DNA of 64,000 bases, taken from positions 2,339,417 through 2,403,416 of the forward strand of contig OY282354.1 of assembly GCA_958295485.1 (NCBI GenBank), read 5' to 3'. This DNA comes from an uncultured Gammaproteobacteria bacterium. Lineage in GTDB: Bacteria; Pseudomonadota; Gammaproteobacteria; Eutrophobiales; Eutrophobiaceae. Both the position numbers and the translations under genes were made by a program. The notes below the pieces were generated by a model that was not told where the DNA came from, did no database searches, and saw only the letters and a program-made list of their open reading frames with translations. Within the stretch, counting starts at the first letter, position 1. Each line of letters opens with the position of its first letter. This document shows positions 55,883 to 64,000 of this stretch, one piece after another.

Positions 55883-56866
55883 ATGACAACTGTACTGCCA
55901 AACACCACATTGTATATTCCGGATGCCTTTTGGAAAATACCGTGGGATAGCATTATTTCCGAACGAAGTGGGGAGAGTAAACGGCTTGTGCGTGTTCTGG
56001 AAACAATGGGGGACACCTTGAAGCCGTGTCGAAATTGGGATGCTACGCCCTGCGCTATGGCATGGCTACTATTATGGTCAAGAAATTTTGGTATTGCTCA
56101 GTCAACACTAGCCTTACTCGAATGCCAACTTGTTATTACGGGCGGAGGACGGCTTCAGATGCTCGAAATACTCCAGCGACAAGCGGTAGAACTGTTACTT
56201 GATCTGATGGTTATTGCAGACCCAAAGGAGGCATCTATCGGAAATATCAATCCGCGGCAAGCGGAGGAAATATGCGATCGCCACTGCGCTTACTTGGCTT
56301 ACTGTGCGAAGAGCGAAAGCAGGTATTTCGGGGAACTCACCAAGAACTATACTCTTGCTGCAGTTCCAAGCGGAATGTTTGAACACAACGATTCTAATGC
56401 GTTGAGATTGATTGACATACTTTGGGGTGACGATGATGAAATCGAGCACCCTCCGCAGCCGAAGCGTGCAGAAAGACGAAACTTCGCTATGGGAGAAAGA
56501 AACCGTTTGCGACGGTGGCTTGAGCATGAGGATTTGGTTCGGTGGGACCATGAACTCCGCAGACGCAAGATAAAAAGTTTTCCCGCCTTGGTATCAAATG
56601 ACCACATCTCCGTACGGGACAGGCTAAAAAAGTATGGATTAGGATGGTTCTACCCAATTTACCAGCGCGCATCTGCCGTGGCCCATGGATCATACATTGG
56701 TCCATTTATGGAGGAACTTGGGGAGCGTGGTTTTGCTCCATTCATACTTGGACTTGATGATGAACTGGAACGTGAAGCAGCCCATGTACGTCGATTCGCC
56801 CATAATAATGCTTTCCGATTACTACAATTACGAAAGACGATTGCTGACTTCTGTATTGCAGCATAG
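55883..56866 (+). CDS. Unrecognised 327-residue protein, weakly like DUF5677
   Basis: The protein is mainly helical and acidic/basic with no signal peptide. A central Arg-rich stretch (KRAERRNFAMGERNRLRRW) precedes a segment YQRASAVAHGSYIGPF, which resembles the histidine-glycine core of the DUF5677 family. That match is weak and from memory. The gene is solitary, 210 bases after the FIST gene, and its composition is less GC-rich than the operon genes. I assign no function. Confidence 0.6.
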   Translation: MTTVLPNTTLYIPDAFWKIPWDSIISERSGESKRLVRVLETMGDTLKPCRNWDATPCAMAWLLLWSRNFGIAQSTLALLECQLVITGGGRLQMLEILQRQAVELLLDLMVIADPKEASIGNINPRQAEEICDRHCAYLAYCAKSESRYFGELTKNYTLAAVPSGMFEHNDSNALRLIDILWGDDDEIEHPPQPKRAERRNFAMGERNRLRRWLEHEDLVRWDHELRRRKIKSFPALVSNDHISVRDRLKKYGLGWFYPIYQRASAVAHGSYIGPFMEELGERGFAPFILGLDDELEREAAHVRRFAHNNAFRLLQLRKTIADFCIAA

Positions 56867-57440
56867 TTAAATTCCATCGGAGTACTGTCCTTATAATTCG
56901 CTGTAAAAGCTGTAATAAAAGAACAGGCATATCTACAACCGTATGGAATGCTTACAGATACATTGATGTGAAAGTATGAGATTGAACCTGCTGACAGGTT
57001 TAATTCCTTATTCGCATCGGCTGACTTCGAGTTTCGGACCGGTGGCGCGCGCAACCAGCGCCCGGTAGCTCAATCCGGATTGCCTTTTGCGGACGGTACG
57101 CGATAGGAGCTTTCCCTCGGCGCTTCTGCCCTACCAGCCGTTTATAGTATTCCTTGCGCCTCGGCTATTTCAGAAGGGCTGAGCTGTATAATGGGCAACT
57201 CCCATGACGGGGATAGTATAATGTATGTGATATAAGGATTAATTGGTGAATGATGACTACACTTGATGCTGCTGACGCGCGCTCAAGACCCCGCTCCCTG
57301 GTTAGCGAGGCGGCAAATAGTCATCGGCCTGCCGCTGTTGCAGGGAAAAGACAAAATGCGGTTGTGCTTGCCGGGAAGGATTATGAAACCTTGTATTTCC
57401 TGTCTGTCCCTGGAATGTCCGTCGAAGCGAAGGCGACCCC
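56867..57440. other. Spacer upstream of the P450 gene, with two TATAAT boxes and a doubtful ORF
   Basis: No confident gene lies here. TATAAT occurs at about 57189 and 57217, 28 bases apart, each in a GTATAATG context, and could be -10 boxes for the P450 gene; matching -35 boxes are poor. A 64-residue frame (57250-57444, MMTTLDAADARSRPRSLVSE) overlaps the P450 start as ATGA but resembles nothing I know and may only act as a leader. Short GC-rich segments at 57030-57150 may be gene debris. Confidence 0.4.
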
Positions 57441-58694
57441 ATGACTGACTTTAGTAACGTCAGCCCGGAACGCTGCCCGGTATCAGCGCTTTCTGATACA
57501 TTCCATCTCTCTAACGAACAATTGGAGGCGGTTTTCAGGAAAGCCCGAACGGAAAGCCCTGTTGCCTACCTGGAAGACATTGATTTCTGGGCTGTCACCA
57601 GACATGAAGATATCAAGCATGTTTTGAGTGATAAAGAGAAGTTTTCTGCGGAAATAACGTTGATGCCCTTAGCCCCCCTGGCGCCGGAGATCCGGAACTT
57701 GCTTGAAGAACGAAATTTTTCGCCGCGACCGACGCTGTCCAACAACGAGAGGGAAGATCACGAAAGGATCCGTCGGAATACACAATCAGCGTTTTCACCC
57801 GCGCGTAATAAAAAGCTGGAACCTTATATCCGCAAGCTGGTAAATGATGCGATCAACCGTTTTGAGGCGGACAAGCGCGCGGATTTGGTCAGGCAAATGG
57901 TATACGAGTTGCCTGCCTTGGTGTTGTTTAAATTGTTGGGCATTCCTGAAGAAGACGTCAAAAATATTAAAATGTGGGCCGATAGTCGCCTGATGCTTTC
58001 ATTCGGCAAGCCAAGCCTGGCGGAGCAGTTGGTAGCGGCGGGGCATTTGGCCGACTATTGGGACTACTGCCTGGACCTGGTGAAGAAACGAATGGAAGCG
58101 CCAATGGATGATTTACCCAGCGATATGCTGGCTGTGAGAGCGGGAGATGACCGTATCCTGACAATCGAAGACATTAATAATGTGGTATTCGGCCTGTTGT
58201 TAGCCGGGCATGAAACCACGACCAATATGTCGGCAAATGCAATCCTGACCCTGCTGCAAGAGCGTAACAGCTGGGAGATGATCGTGTCAGACCCCAGCCG
58301 GATACCCTCTGCCGTTGAAGAGTGCTTGAGATTCAGGTCGTCGGTGGTGGCCTGGCGTCGACTGGCGAAGACCGATGTGACGCTTTCCGGTGTCCTGGTC
58401 CCGGCCGGCAGCAAGGTACTCTGTTTCCTGCCGGCTGGGAATCGCGATGAAGCCAAATTCGAAAATGGTGAACACTTCGATATCAATCGTAAAGACGTTC
58501 GCTCGCACATTTCCTTTGGCTTTGGCCGCCACTTCTGTCTGGGCGCGCCGCTGGCGCGTCTCGAATTACAGGTTATTCTGGAGGCGCTGAGTAAGCGATT
58601 GCCCGGACTTCGCCTGGCGCGGGAACAGAGCTTGATGCCGGTCGAAACAGTGCAGTTTCGCGGCCCCAAGGAACTCTGGGTAGAATGGGATTAA
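57441..58694 (+). CDS. Cytochrome P450
   Basis: This 417-residue soluble bacterial P450 inserts oxygen into an unidentified substrate. The I-helix oxygen-binding motif is LLLAGHETTTNMSAN near residue 254, the ExxR motif is EECLRF, and the haem loop FGFGRHFCLGAPLARLE has its thiolate ligand at Cys366. No ferredoxin or ferredoxin reductase gene is adjacent. The ATG overlaps the stop of a short upstream frame (ATGA). Confidence 0.96.
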   Translation: MTDFSNVSPERCPVSALSDTFHLSNEQLEAVFRKARTESPVAYLEDIDFWAVTRHEDIKHVLSDKEKFSAEITLMPLAPLAPEIRNLLEERNFSPRPTLSNNEREDHERIRRNTQSAFSPARNKKLEPYIRKLVNDAINRFEADKRADLVRQMVYELPALVLFKLLGIPEEDVKNIKMWADSRLMLSFGKPSLAEQLVAAGHLADYWDYCLDLVKKRMEAPMDDLPSDMLAVRAGDDRILTIEDINNVVFGLLLAGHETTTNMSANAILTLLQERNSWEMIVSDPSRIPSAVEECLRFRSSVVAWRRLAKTDVTLSGVLVPAGSKVLCFLPAGNRDEAKFENGEHFDINRKDVRSHISFGFGRHFCLGAPLARLELQVILEALSKRLPGLRLAREQSLMPVETVQFRGPKELWVEWD

Positions 58695-58905
58695 GCCGCG
58701 GTAAAAACCCGGCGCGAGCGGTAAGAGTAGCCGGCCTTGGCCTCAATACTGTACCATTGAGACGATGCGTACCGGGACCCGCGTCCGGGAACAGAGCCGA
58801 TGGTGACCCAGGAACGCGTTTCTATCAGTCCCGACGCGCCGGCCACTGACGACAAGGTATTTCCCCTCGCTTGGCAAGCTGGTCAGGATACCCCGGCAGC
58901 TCCCG

Positions 58906-61647
58906 CTAACCGGTCCAGCCGAGACCGGCGCTTACGCAGTTGATGGAAAGGAGCAGTGCAACCAGGTCTTCCTGTTTGCCCTTCTCCCTGAAGCGTTTGG
59001 TTAATTCCACCTGGGCCAACCCTACCTGTTTAAGAATAGCGCCCCTGCGTTCCAGTTTTCTCGTAAAACGCGCAAATCGTTCAGCCAGTTCCGTCTCGCC
59101 CGTGATCATGAGCACGTTCTTCCTTGACAAATAATACTCCTCCATCATTTTTGAATGTATCTGTTCCTTAATCATTTCCTGACTCGATAAACCTGCATAA
59201 GACTGCATTACATCAGTGTCGACAAAGGCCAGCGATTTCTCAGCTTCGTCAATTATCAACCTGAACAAACGCCGGGTTTTATACATGTTTTTTAATAATC
59301 TTTTCCCCTCCCTTCCCCTGACGTTGACAAAGCTCTCTACGGCGCTTCCCAGCCCATACCAGGCTGGAATATGATGGCGGTTTTGAGTCCAGGCAAACAC
59401 CCAGGGAATGGCGCGCAAGTCATCCAGGGACTTGGCGCCGAAGCGTCGGTTCGGTCGCGAACCGATTTTCAATTTCGCCAATTCTTCCACGGGGCTGGCT
59501 GCGTTGTAATAATCAACAAAGCCTTTTTTCTCGATCAACTGCCTGTACGCGGTGTAAGCCAGGCTGGACAAGGCATCCATGGCCTGGTCAAATTCCGGCT
59601 CAGGCTTGAGTTCATCCTCGTCCATGGATTTCAAGGTATGCTCCATGATACTGGCGGCAAGCAATTCCATGTGATATTGCGCGGTGCCGCGATTGGCGTA
59701 CTTGGAGGAGACGACTTCACCTTGCTCCGTGAGCCGTAATTTTCCATTGACGGAACCGGCGGGTTGCGCGGCGATGGCCCGCCCGGTCGGTCCGCCGCCG
59801 CGACTGACAGAGCCTCCCCTGCCATGAAAAAACACGATTGGAATCTTGCACTTGGCGCCGGTTTTCGTCAGTTCGGCCTGGGCGCGGCTTAATTCGTAAT
59901 TCGCCGTCAAAAACCCGCCGTCCTTATTGGAATCAGAGTATCCGATCATGACTTCCTGCACCCCGCCCTGCGCCTTGACACTGCGCCGCGCCACCGGTGT
60001 ATTCAATAATGTCTCCATGATTTTCGGGGCGACGCGCAAATCTTCTATAGTCTCAAACAACGGTATCACCGGCAGGGTGGAGCTTTCCACTCCCTGGCTG
60101 TCGGTGAATACACCCGCATACTTGGCCAGCAAATAGACGCCCAGTATATCCGCGACCGACCTGGTCATGCTCAATATGAAACCACCCAGGGCATCCCGAT
60201 CAAGGGCGCCTTGCGTTTCGGCAACCAACCGGAACAAACCGAAGGTAACGGCGCATTGCCGGTCTGCAAAGGTGACGGGGGGCAATTCATCAAGGGGGGT
60301 GGCCAGTTCCGTTTGTATCCATTCAAGCCATTCGGTTGAATCCGGCGGCGGCGGTGTTCCGTTTTGATTTCGGAATTGCCAGACGGCCCTCAAGGTGTTC
60401 GCGATGACAATCGAGTTTTCTCTCAGGTCAAGGCGAACCGTGCAAAATCGAAATGCCTCCGCCTGGCGGCGCAGCGGCGTCACCTGTGATCTTGCCAGGT
60501 GCGGACAAGCGGCGTCTTCCAGCCCCTGTTCTAAAATTTTCAAATCCCGGATGAACTGGTCGGCATTGTCATACCGCAAAGTCCTGGGCGCGTTTTTCTT
60601 TTCCGTAGCCTTGATCTTCGCCAACATGCACAGGACGAATTGCCGGAATATTTCCCCCGGGTTGCGTTTTTCCATGCTTTTTCGCCGGCCGCCGGCATCC
60701 AGCAGTTCATCCAGGCGCGTTATAAACGCCTCGGCCGGCCGGACGGCATGGAGAGAAATGCTGAGCTTCGAGATCAACTCTTTCAATCGGCCCTGGTAAT
60801 GCAGCAAGACAGCGCGCCGGTTCATCAGCAGGGCATCCCTGGTGGTCGCATTATTCACGGACGGATTCCCGTCCCGGTCGCCGCCTATCCATGAACCGAA
60901 CCGGAAAAACGGCGGGATGGTAAACTTTACGCCGGGATAATGCCTGGCCAAGGCCCAGTCAAGCCGTTCCAGGGTCTCCGGGACACGTTCATACAAGGTC
61001 TGATCAAAGAAATGCAGCCCCCAATCCACCTCGTTGGCGACGGATGGCTTTTCCAGGCGCAACTCGCCCGTCAACCAGAGCAAATCGATTTCATCCCGTA
61101 GTTGCGCCTCCAGGTCTGCGCGCTCCCGCTGGGTCCAACGGGTCGCTTCAAGCCGGTACAGGATCACGTAAATACGCCGGTGAATCTGCAAGACCGTGAC
61201 GCGTTTTGCCTCGGTGGGGTGGGCGGTGATAGTGGGGGTCACTTCCAGGTTATTTATGAGGGTTTGCACATCCTCGCGGGATGCGCCCATTTCAGCGGCT
61301 TGCGCCACCACGCTGGCAAACGTGCCGGGCACGTGTTCCAGGCCCCGGGCATTTTCAGTCACCCGGCGCCGGCGCATGGCCGCGTTCTCTTCTGCGATAT
61401 GGAGAAGCTGAAACCAGATCCCCCAGGCCTGCAAGCCTGCCAACAGCAGATCGGTATCATTTTTGGGGAGCGTCTGCCGGCCGGCAAAGACGGGGAGAAT
61501 TTCCGGTTTTCTCAGTTTGATGACCTGTTGCAGCTGCTCCGACAGCAGGTCGATCAGGCTACCCGCATAGCTTGCCGCCGCTACATCCAGTTCGGCGGTC
61601 GAGGTCTGTTCCGGGAAACTGAAGGTTGACTGTGGCTGGTATTTCAC
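58906..61647 (-). CDS. ppc: Phosphoenolpyruvate carboxylase
   Basis: This 913-residue enzyme fixes bicarbonate onto PEP to form oxaloacetate. Catalytic and binding motifs are TAHPTEAKR (His143), GGDRDGNPSVNN (255-266), FFHGRGGSVSRGGGPTGRA and FAWTQNRHHIPAWYGLG. It overlaps hprA by 4 bases in the order mtkA-mtkB-hprA-ppc, so it probably serves the serine cycle. Allosteric behaviour cannot be read from the sequence. Confidence 0.96.
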   Translation of the reverse strand: MKYQPQSTFSFPEQTSTAELDVAAASYAGSLIDLLSEQLQQVIKLRKPEILPVFAGRQTLPKNDTDLLLAGLQAWGIWFQLLHIAEENAAMRRRRVTENARGLEHVPGTFASVVAQAAEMGASREDVQTLINNLEVTPTITAHPTEAKRVTVLQIHRRIYVILYRLEATRWTQRERADLEAQLRDEIDLLWLTGELRLEKPSVANEVDWGLHFFDQTLYERVPETLERLDWALARHYPGVKFTIPPFFRFGSWIGGDRDGNPSVNNATTRDALLMNRRAVLLHYQGRLKELISKLSISLHAVRPAEAFITRLDELLDAGGRRKSMEKRNPGEIFRQFVLCMLAKIKATEKKNAPRTLRYDNADQFIRDLKILEQGLEDAACPHLARSQVTPLRRQAEAFRFCTVRLDLRENSIVIANTLRAVWQFRNQNGTPPPPDSTEWLEWIQTELATPLDELPPVTFADRQCAVTFGLFRLVAETQGALDRDALGGFILSMTRSVADILGVYLLAKYAGVFTDSQGVESSTLPVIPLFETIEDLRVAPKIMETLLNTPVARRSVKAQGGVQEVMIGYSDSNKDGGFLTANYELSRAQAELTKTGAKCKIPIVFFHGRGGSVSRGGGPTGRAIAAQPAGSVNGKLRLTEQGEVVSSKYANRGTAQYHMELLAASIMEHTLKSMDEDELKPEPEFDQAMDALSSLAYTAYRQLIEKKGFVDYYNAASPVEELAKLKIGSRPNRRFGAKSLDDLRAIPWVFAWTQNRHHIPAWYGLGSAVESFVNVRGREGKRLLKNMYKTRRLFRLIIDEAEKSLAFVDTDVMQSYAGLSSQEMIKEQIHSKMMEEYYLSRKNVLMITGETELAERFARFTRKLERRGAILKQVGLAQVELTKRFREKGKQEDLVALLLSINCVSAGLGWTG

Positions 61648-62615
61648 GCGACGCGATCGCGGGGCGCCTGACCATTGAAAAACAATTCCAGGTTCTCCAC
61701 TACCCGCATTCCCATTGCTACCCGGGTCTCCCTGGAGGCGCTGCCCAAATGTGGAAACAACACGACGTTATCCAACGACAACAGCCCATCGGGAACTGCC
61801 GGCTCGCCTTCGAATACATCCAGGCCGGCGCCGGCAATGACACCCATTTTGAGCGCGTCAATTAACGCCGCCTGGTCAATCACATCGCCTCGGGCGCTAT
61901 TGATGAGGAACGACTGTGGTTTCATCAGCGCCAGCCGCTCCTTGTTTATCAAATGATAGGTCTCCTTGCCTCCCGGACAATGCAGGGAGACGAAATCCGC
62001 CTCCCGGAGCACGGCTTCGATGGAAGCGCGGGCCTCGGCCTGCAATGACTCGACCAAGTCAGCCGGCGGCGGGTAGGGGTCGGTGAAAATGATTTTCATG
62101 CCGAACCCGTGATGGGCCCTTTGCGCCATGGCCCTGGCAATCCTGCCCATGCCGATCAGCCCCAATGTCTTGCCCGTTACCTTCGCGCCCATCATGTGGG
62201 TCGGACGCCAACCAGTCCAGGCTTTACTGCGCACGTGTCGTTCGCCTTCCCCGGCGCGCCGGGCCGTCATCAGCAACAGGGTCATGGCGATATCCGCCGT
62301 GCAGTCGGTCAGCACTTCAGGGGTATTGGTGACCACCAGGTCCCGTTGTTTTGCGGCCTCGAGGTCGATGTGGTTAAAACCCACGCCATAGCTCCCGATA
62401 ATTTTCGCCTTCAGGTTGTCAACGGCCAAAACCTCTGAGTTGACCTTGTCGGAGACAGTGGGGCAAAAGGCGTCAGCGGTCTGCAAGGCTGCCTGCATCC
62501 GCTCGACGGACATGGGCATATCCGCCTCGTTCAGTTGCACGTCGAAGATTTCCTGCATCCTGGCCTCGACCTCTTCGGGCCACTTGCGGCTGACTATGAT
62601 TTTGGGTTTGCTCAT
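61644..62615 (-). CDS. hprA: Hydroxypyruvate/glyoxylate reductase (D-2-hydroxyacid dehydrogenase)
   Basis: This 323-residue NAD(P)-linked dehydrogenase would reduce hydroxypyruvate to D-glycerate in the serine cycle. The nucleotide motif is LGLIGMGRIARAMAQRA, and the catalytic Arg, Glu and His are in NSARGDVIDQ, DVFEGEP and FPHLGSAS. Position among mtkAB and ppc supports HprA over a plain glyoxylate reductase. The ATG at 62615 follows GAGG by eight bases; the longer frame from 62654 is not supported. Confidence 0.88.
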   Translation of the reverse strand: MSKPKIIVSRKWPEEVEARMQEIFDVQLNEADMPMSVERMQAALQTADAFCPTVSDKVNSEVLAVDNLKAKIIGSYGVGFNHIDLEAAKQRDLVVTNTPEVLTDCTADIAMTLLLMTARRAGEGERHVRSKAWTGWRPTHMMGAKVTGKTLGLIGMGRIARAMAQRAHHGFGMKIIFTDPYPPPADLVESLQAEARASIEAVLREADFVSLHCPGGKETYHLINKERLALMKPQSFLINSARGDVIDQAALIDALKMGVIAGAGLDVFEGEPAVPDGLLSLDNVVLFPHLGSASRETRVAMGMRVVENLELFFNGQAPRDRVA

Positions 62616-62691
62616 TCTATTTTCCTCGCATTGAAGCTGATACAGGGCGGCCACAGGGGGTTATCCCCGGGGTTCGGTCATTATGCTTTCC

Positions 62692-63579
62692 TCAGAGGGA
62701 CGCCAATACCTTTTGTACCACAGGCCCGAATTCAGCAGGACTTGGCGCCACCGTGACGCCGCATTCTTGCAGTATTTCCACCTTCTCCGCGGCGCTTTCG
62801 CCAAACGCGGAAATAATCGCGCCGGCGTGTCCCATACGCTTGCCCTTGGGCGCAGTGAGTCCCGCTATGTATCCTATCACCGGTTTTTTCATGTTGTCCC
62901 GGTAGAATTCCGCGCCTTCCGCTTCCTGCGGCCCGCCTATCTCGCCTATCATGACGACGGCATCGGTATCAGGGTCCTCCTCAAACCGCGCCAGGTGATC
63001 CTTGAAAGAGCTGCCGTTGATGGCGTCTCCGCCGATACCGATACTGGTGGATACGCCGATGCCCAGGGCCTTCATTTGTGAGGCTGCCTCGTAACCCAGC
63101 GTGCCGGAACGACCGATAATGCCGACCCTGCCTGGCATGTAGATGTGCCCCGGCATGATCCCCAACATGGCCTTGCCCGGGCTGATGGCGCCGGCGCAGT
63201 TTGGCCCGATCAAAACGAGTTTATCTTCCGCCTTATAGCGACGCATGTAGCGTTTAACGCGAATCATGTCGTGCGCCGGTATCCCGTCTGTAATGCAAGC
63301 GCAGAACTTTATGCCGGCGTCGGCGGCTTCCATAATGCCATCGGCTGCAAAAGGAGGTGGAATAAAAATAATACTGGTATCAGCCCCGGTCGCCGCCACC
63401 GCCTCTTTTACCGTATCGAACACGGGCCGGTCCAGGTGCCTGGTCCCGCCTTTACCCGGGGTGACGCCGCCGCTAATATCAGTGCCGTAATGGATCATGT
63501 CCCTGGAATGGAAAGTACCTATCTGGCCGGTAAATCCCTGGACTATGACTTTTGAATTTTCGTTTATCAATATCGCCAT
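62692..63579 (-). CDS. mtkB: Malate-CoA ligase alpha subunit
   Basis: This 295-residue protein is close to the SucD family but fits malate thiokinase better. MtkB-like features are HDMIRVKRYMRRYK, GPNCAGAISPGKAMLGIMPG and AINGSSFKDHL, where SucD has IPGSNF. The phosphorylated His251 is in KRMGHAGAIIS, and VTPGKGGTRHLDRPVFDTV binds CoA. With MtkA it makes malyl-CoA, which is split to acetyl-CoA and glyoxylate. It follows mtkA by 12 bases. A succinyl-CoA activity cannot be excluded. Confidence 0.88.
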   Translation of the reverse strand: MAILINENSKVIVQGFTGQIGTFHSRDMIHYGTDISGGVTPGKGGTRHLDRPVFDTVKEAVAATGADTSIIFIPPPFAADGIMEAADAGIKFCACITDGIPAHDMIRVKRYMRRYKAEDKLVLIGPNCAGAISPGKAMLGIMPGHIYMPGRVGIIGRSGTLGYEAASQMKALGIGVSTSIGIGGDAINGSSFKDHLARFEEDPDTDAVVMIGEIGGPQEAEGAEFYRDNMKKPVIGYIAGLTAPKGKRMGHAGAIISAFGESAAEKVEILQECGVTVAPSPAEFGPVVQKVLASL

Positions 63580-63591
63580 GACTGCCTCCGC

Positions 63592-64000
63592 TCAGCTGTA
63601 GTTTTTTTCATAGTCCAGCCAGGCGGCAACCGCCTTTTCTGCCACCTCCTGCAATGTATCGGCCATGATGATGGGCAAGCCACAGTCTTTCAGTATTTGC
63701 CTGCCCTCCTCCACGTTAGTTCCCGATAACCTGACTACCAGGGGTATTTTCAAATCTATCCTGCTCACGGCTTGCACTATGCCTTCGGCAACCCAATCAC
63801 ACCTGTTTATTCCGGCAAAGATATTGACCAACAGCGCTTTGACATTTTTATCTTCCAAAACGAGATTAATCGCCTTCGCTACGCGTTCCGGGGATGCCCC
63901 ACCACCTATATCCAGGAAGTTGGCCGGTTCACCACCTGCATGCTTGATCATGTCCATAGTGGCCATAGCCAAGCCGGCGCCATTGATAATACAACCGATG
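63592..64000 (-). CDS. mtkA: Malate-CoA ligase beta subunit, C-terminal part (runs off the window)
   Basis: The frame is open to the right edge and reads [20 protein letters not shown] and [20 protein letters not shown], the ATP-grasp/CoA-ligase beta-subunit C-domain, then [15 protein letters not shown] residues ([16 protein letters not shown]). It partners with the adjacent mtkB. The assignment as mtkA rather than sucC rests on the neighbours mtkB, hprA and ppc. The N-terminal ATP-binding half lies outside the window. Confidence 0.85.
   Translation of the reverse strand, partial: IGCIINGAGLAMATMDMIKHAGGEPANFLDIGGGASPERVAKAINLVLEDKNVKALLVNIFAGINRCDWVAEGIVQAVSRIDLKIPLVVRLSGTNVEEGRQILKDCGLPIIMADTLQEVAEKAVAAWLDYEKNYS

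Noticed and set aside
57050..57100. tRNA-like segment (GGTAGCTCAATCC)
   Set aside because: No acceptor stem, D-loop or T-loop could be paired around it.

Overview
The window looks like part of a gammaproteobacterial chromosome. The evidence is the housekeeping order tyrA-aroA-cmk-rpsA-ihfB-lapA, a CsiV-type protein next to mfd, and the dnaX-ybaB-recR block beside a small 4.5S SRP RNA gene. Two metabolic blocks suggest an aerobic organism with C1 or C2 metabolism. One is a serine-cycle cluster (mtkA-mtkB-hprA-ppc) at the right edge. The other is a hopanoid cluster (squalene synthase, HpnG, HpnN, HpnA, HpnL-like). Insertion sequences and decayed genes are frequent, which suggests relaxed selection or recent expansion of mobile DNA. 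I cannot name the genus.

Layout. 1-3457: an IS3-family element cut by a complete IS21-family element. 3615-4250: a NYN-domain protein. 4336-10413: a forward run with a short-chain fatty-acid type transporter, a class-I amidotransferase-like hydrolase, an alpha/beta hydrolase, 3-hydroxyanthranilate dioxygenase, an ACMSD-type decarboxylase and a PBP4-type peptidase. 10407-11317 (minus): a phosphopantetheinyl transferase coupled to an unrecognised 56-residue ORF. 11572-13944: a sodium:alanine symporter-type protein and a glutathione transferase. 13992-18292 (minus): glyA-nrdR-ribD-nusB-thiL. 18417-19298: an AAA ATPase. 19338-30045 (minus): csiV, mfd, lapA, ihfB, rpsA, cmk, a hicB/hicA remnant, aroA and tyrA. 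30101-30177: a heptanucleotide tandem array. 30185-39899 (minus): tag, an FMN alpha-hydroxy-acid oxidase, a Rieske oxygenase, a metallo-beta-lactamase-fold hydrolase, a GNAT acetyltransferase, an SDR, malate synthase G and argS.

40227-47404 (plus) is the hopanoid cluster, with a dead phytanoyl-CoA dioxygenase fragment inside it. 47462-50345 (minus) holds recR, ybaB, dnaX and the SRP RNA. 50678-54450 is an accessory patch: a DDN-like oxidoreductase, two solo IS ends, a SUMF1-domain membrane protein flanked by a truncated gene and an unrecognised 56-residue ORF, and an IS256 fragment cut by a damaged IS3 element. 54554-58694 (plus) has a FIST protein, an unrecognised 327-residue protein and a cytochrome P450. 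58906-64000 (minus) is the serine-cycle cluster.

How the genes fit together. MtkAB makes malyl-CoA, HprA reduces hydroxypyruvate and PEP carboxylase supplies oxaloacetate. GlyA, 40 kb away, makes the serine that starts this cycle. Malate synthase G and the FMN oxidase could handle glycolate and glyoxylate on the side. The hopanoid genes make squalene and process C35 side chains, but the cyclase (shc) and the radical-SAM enzyme HpnH are not in the window. All functions are inferred from protein motifs and gene context; no database search was run.
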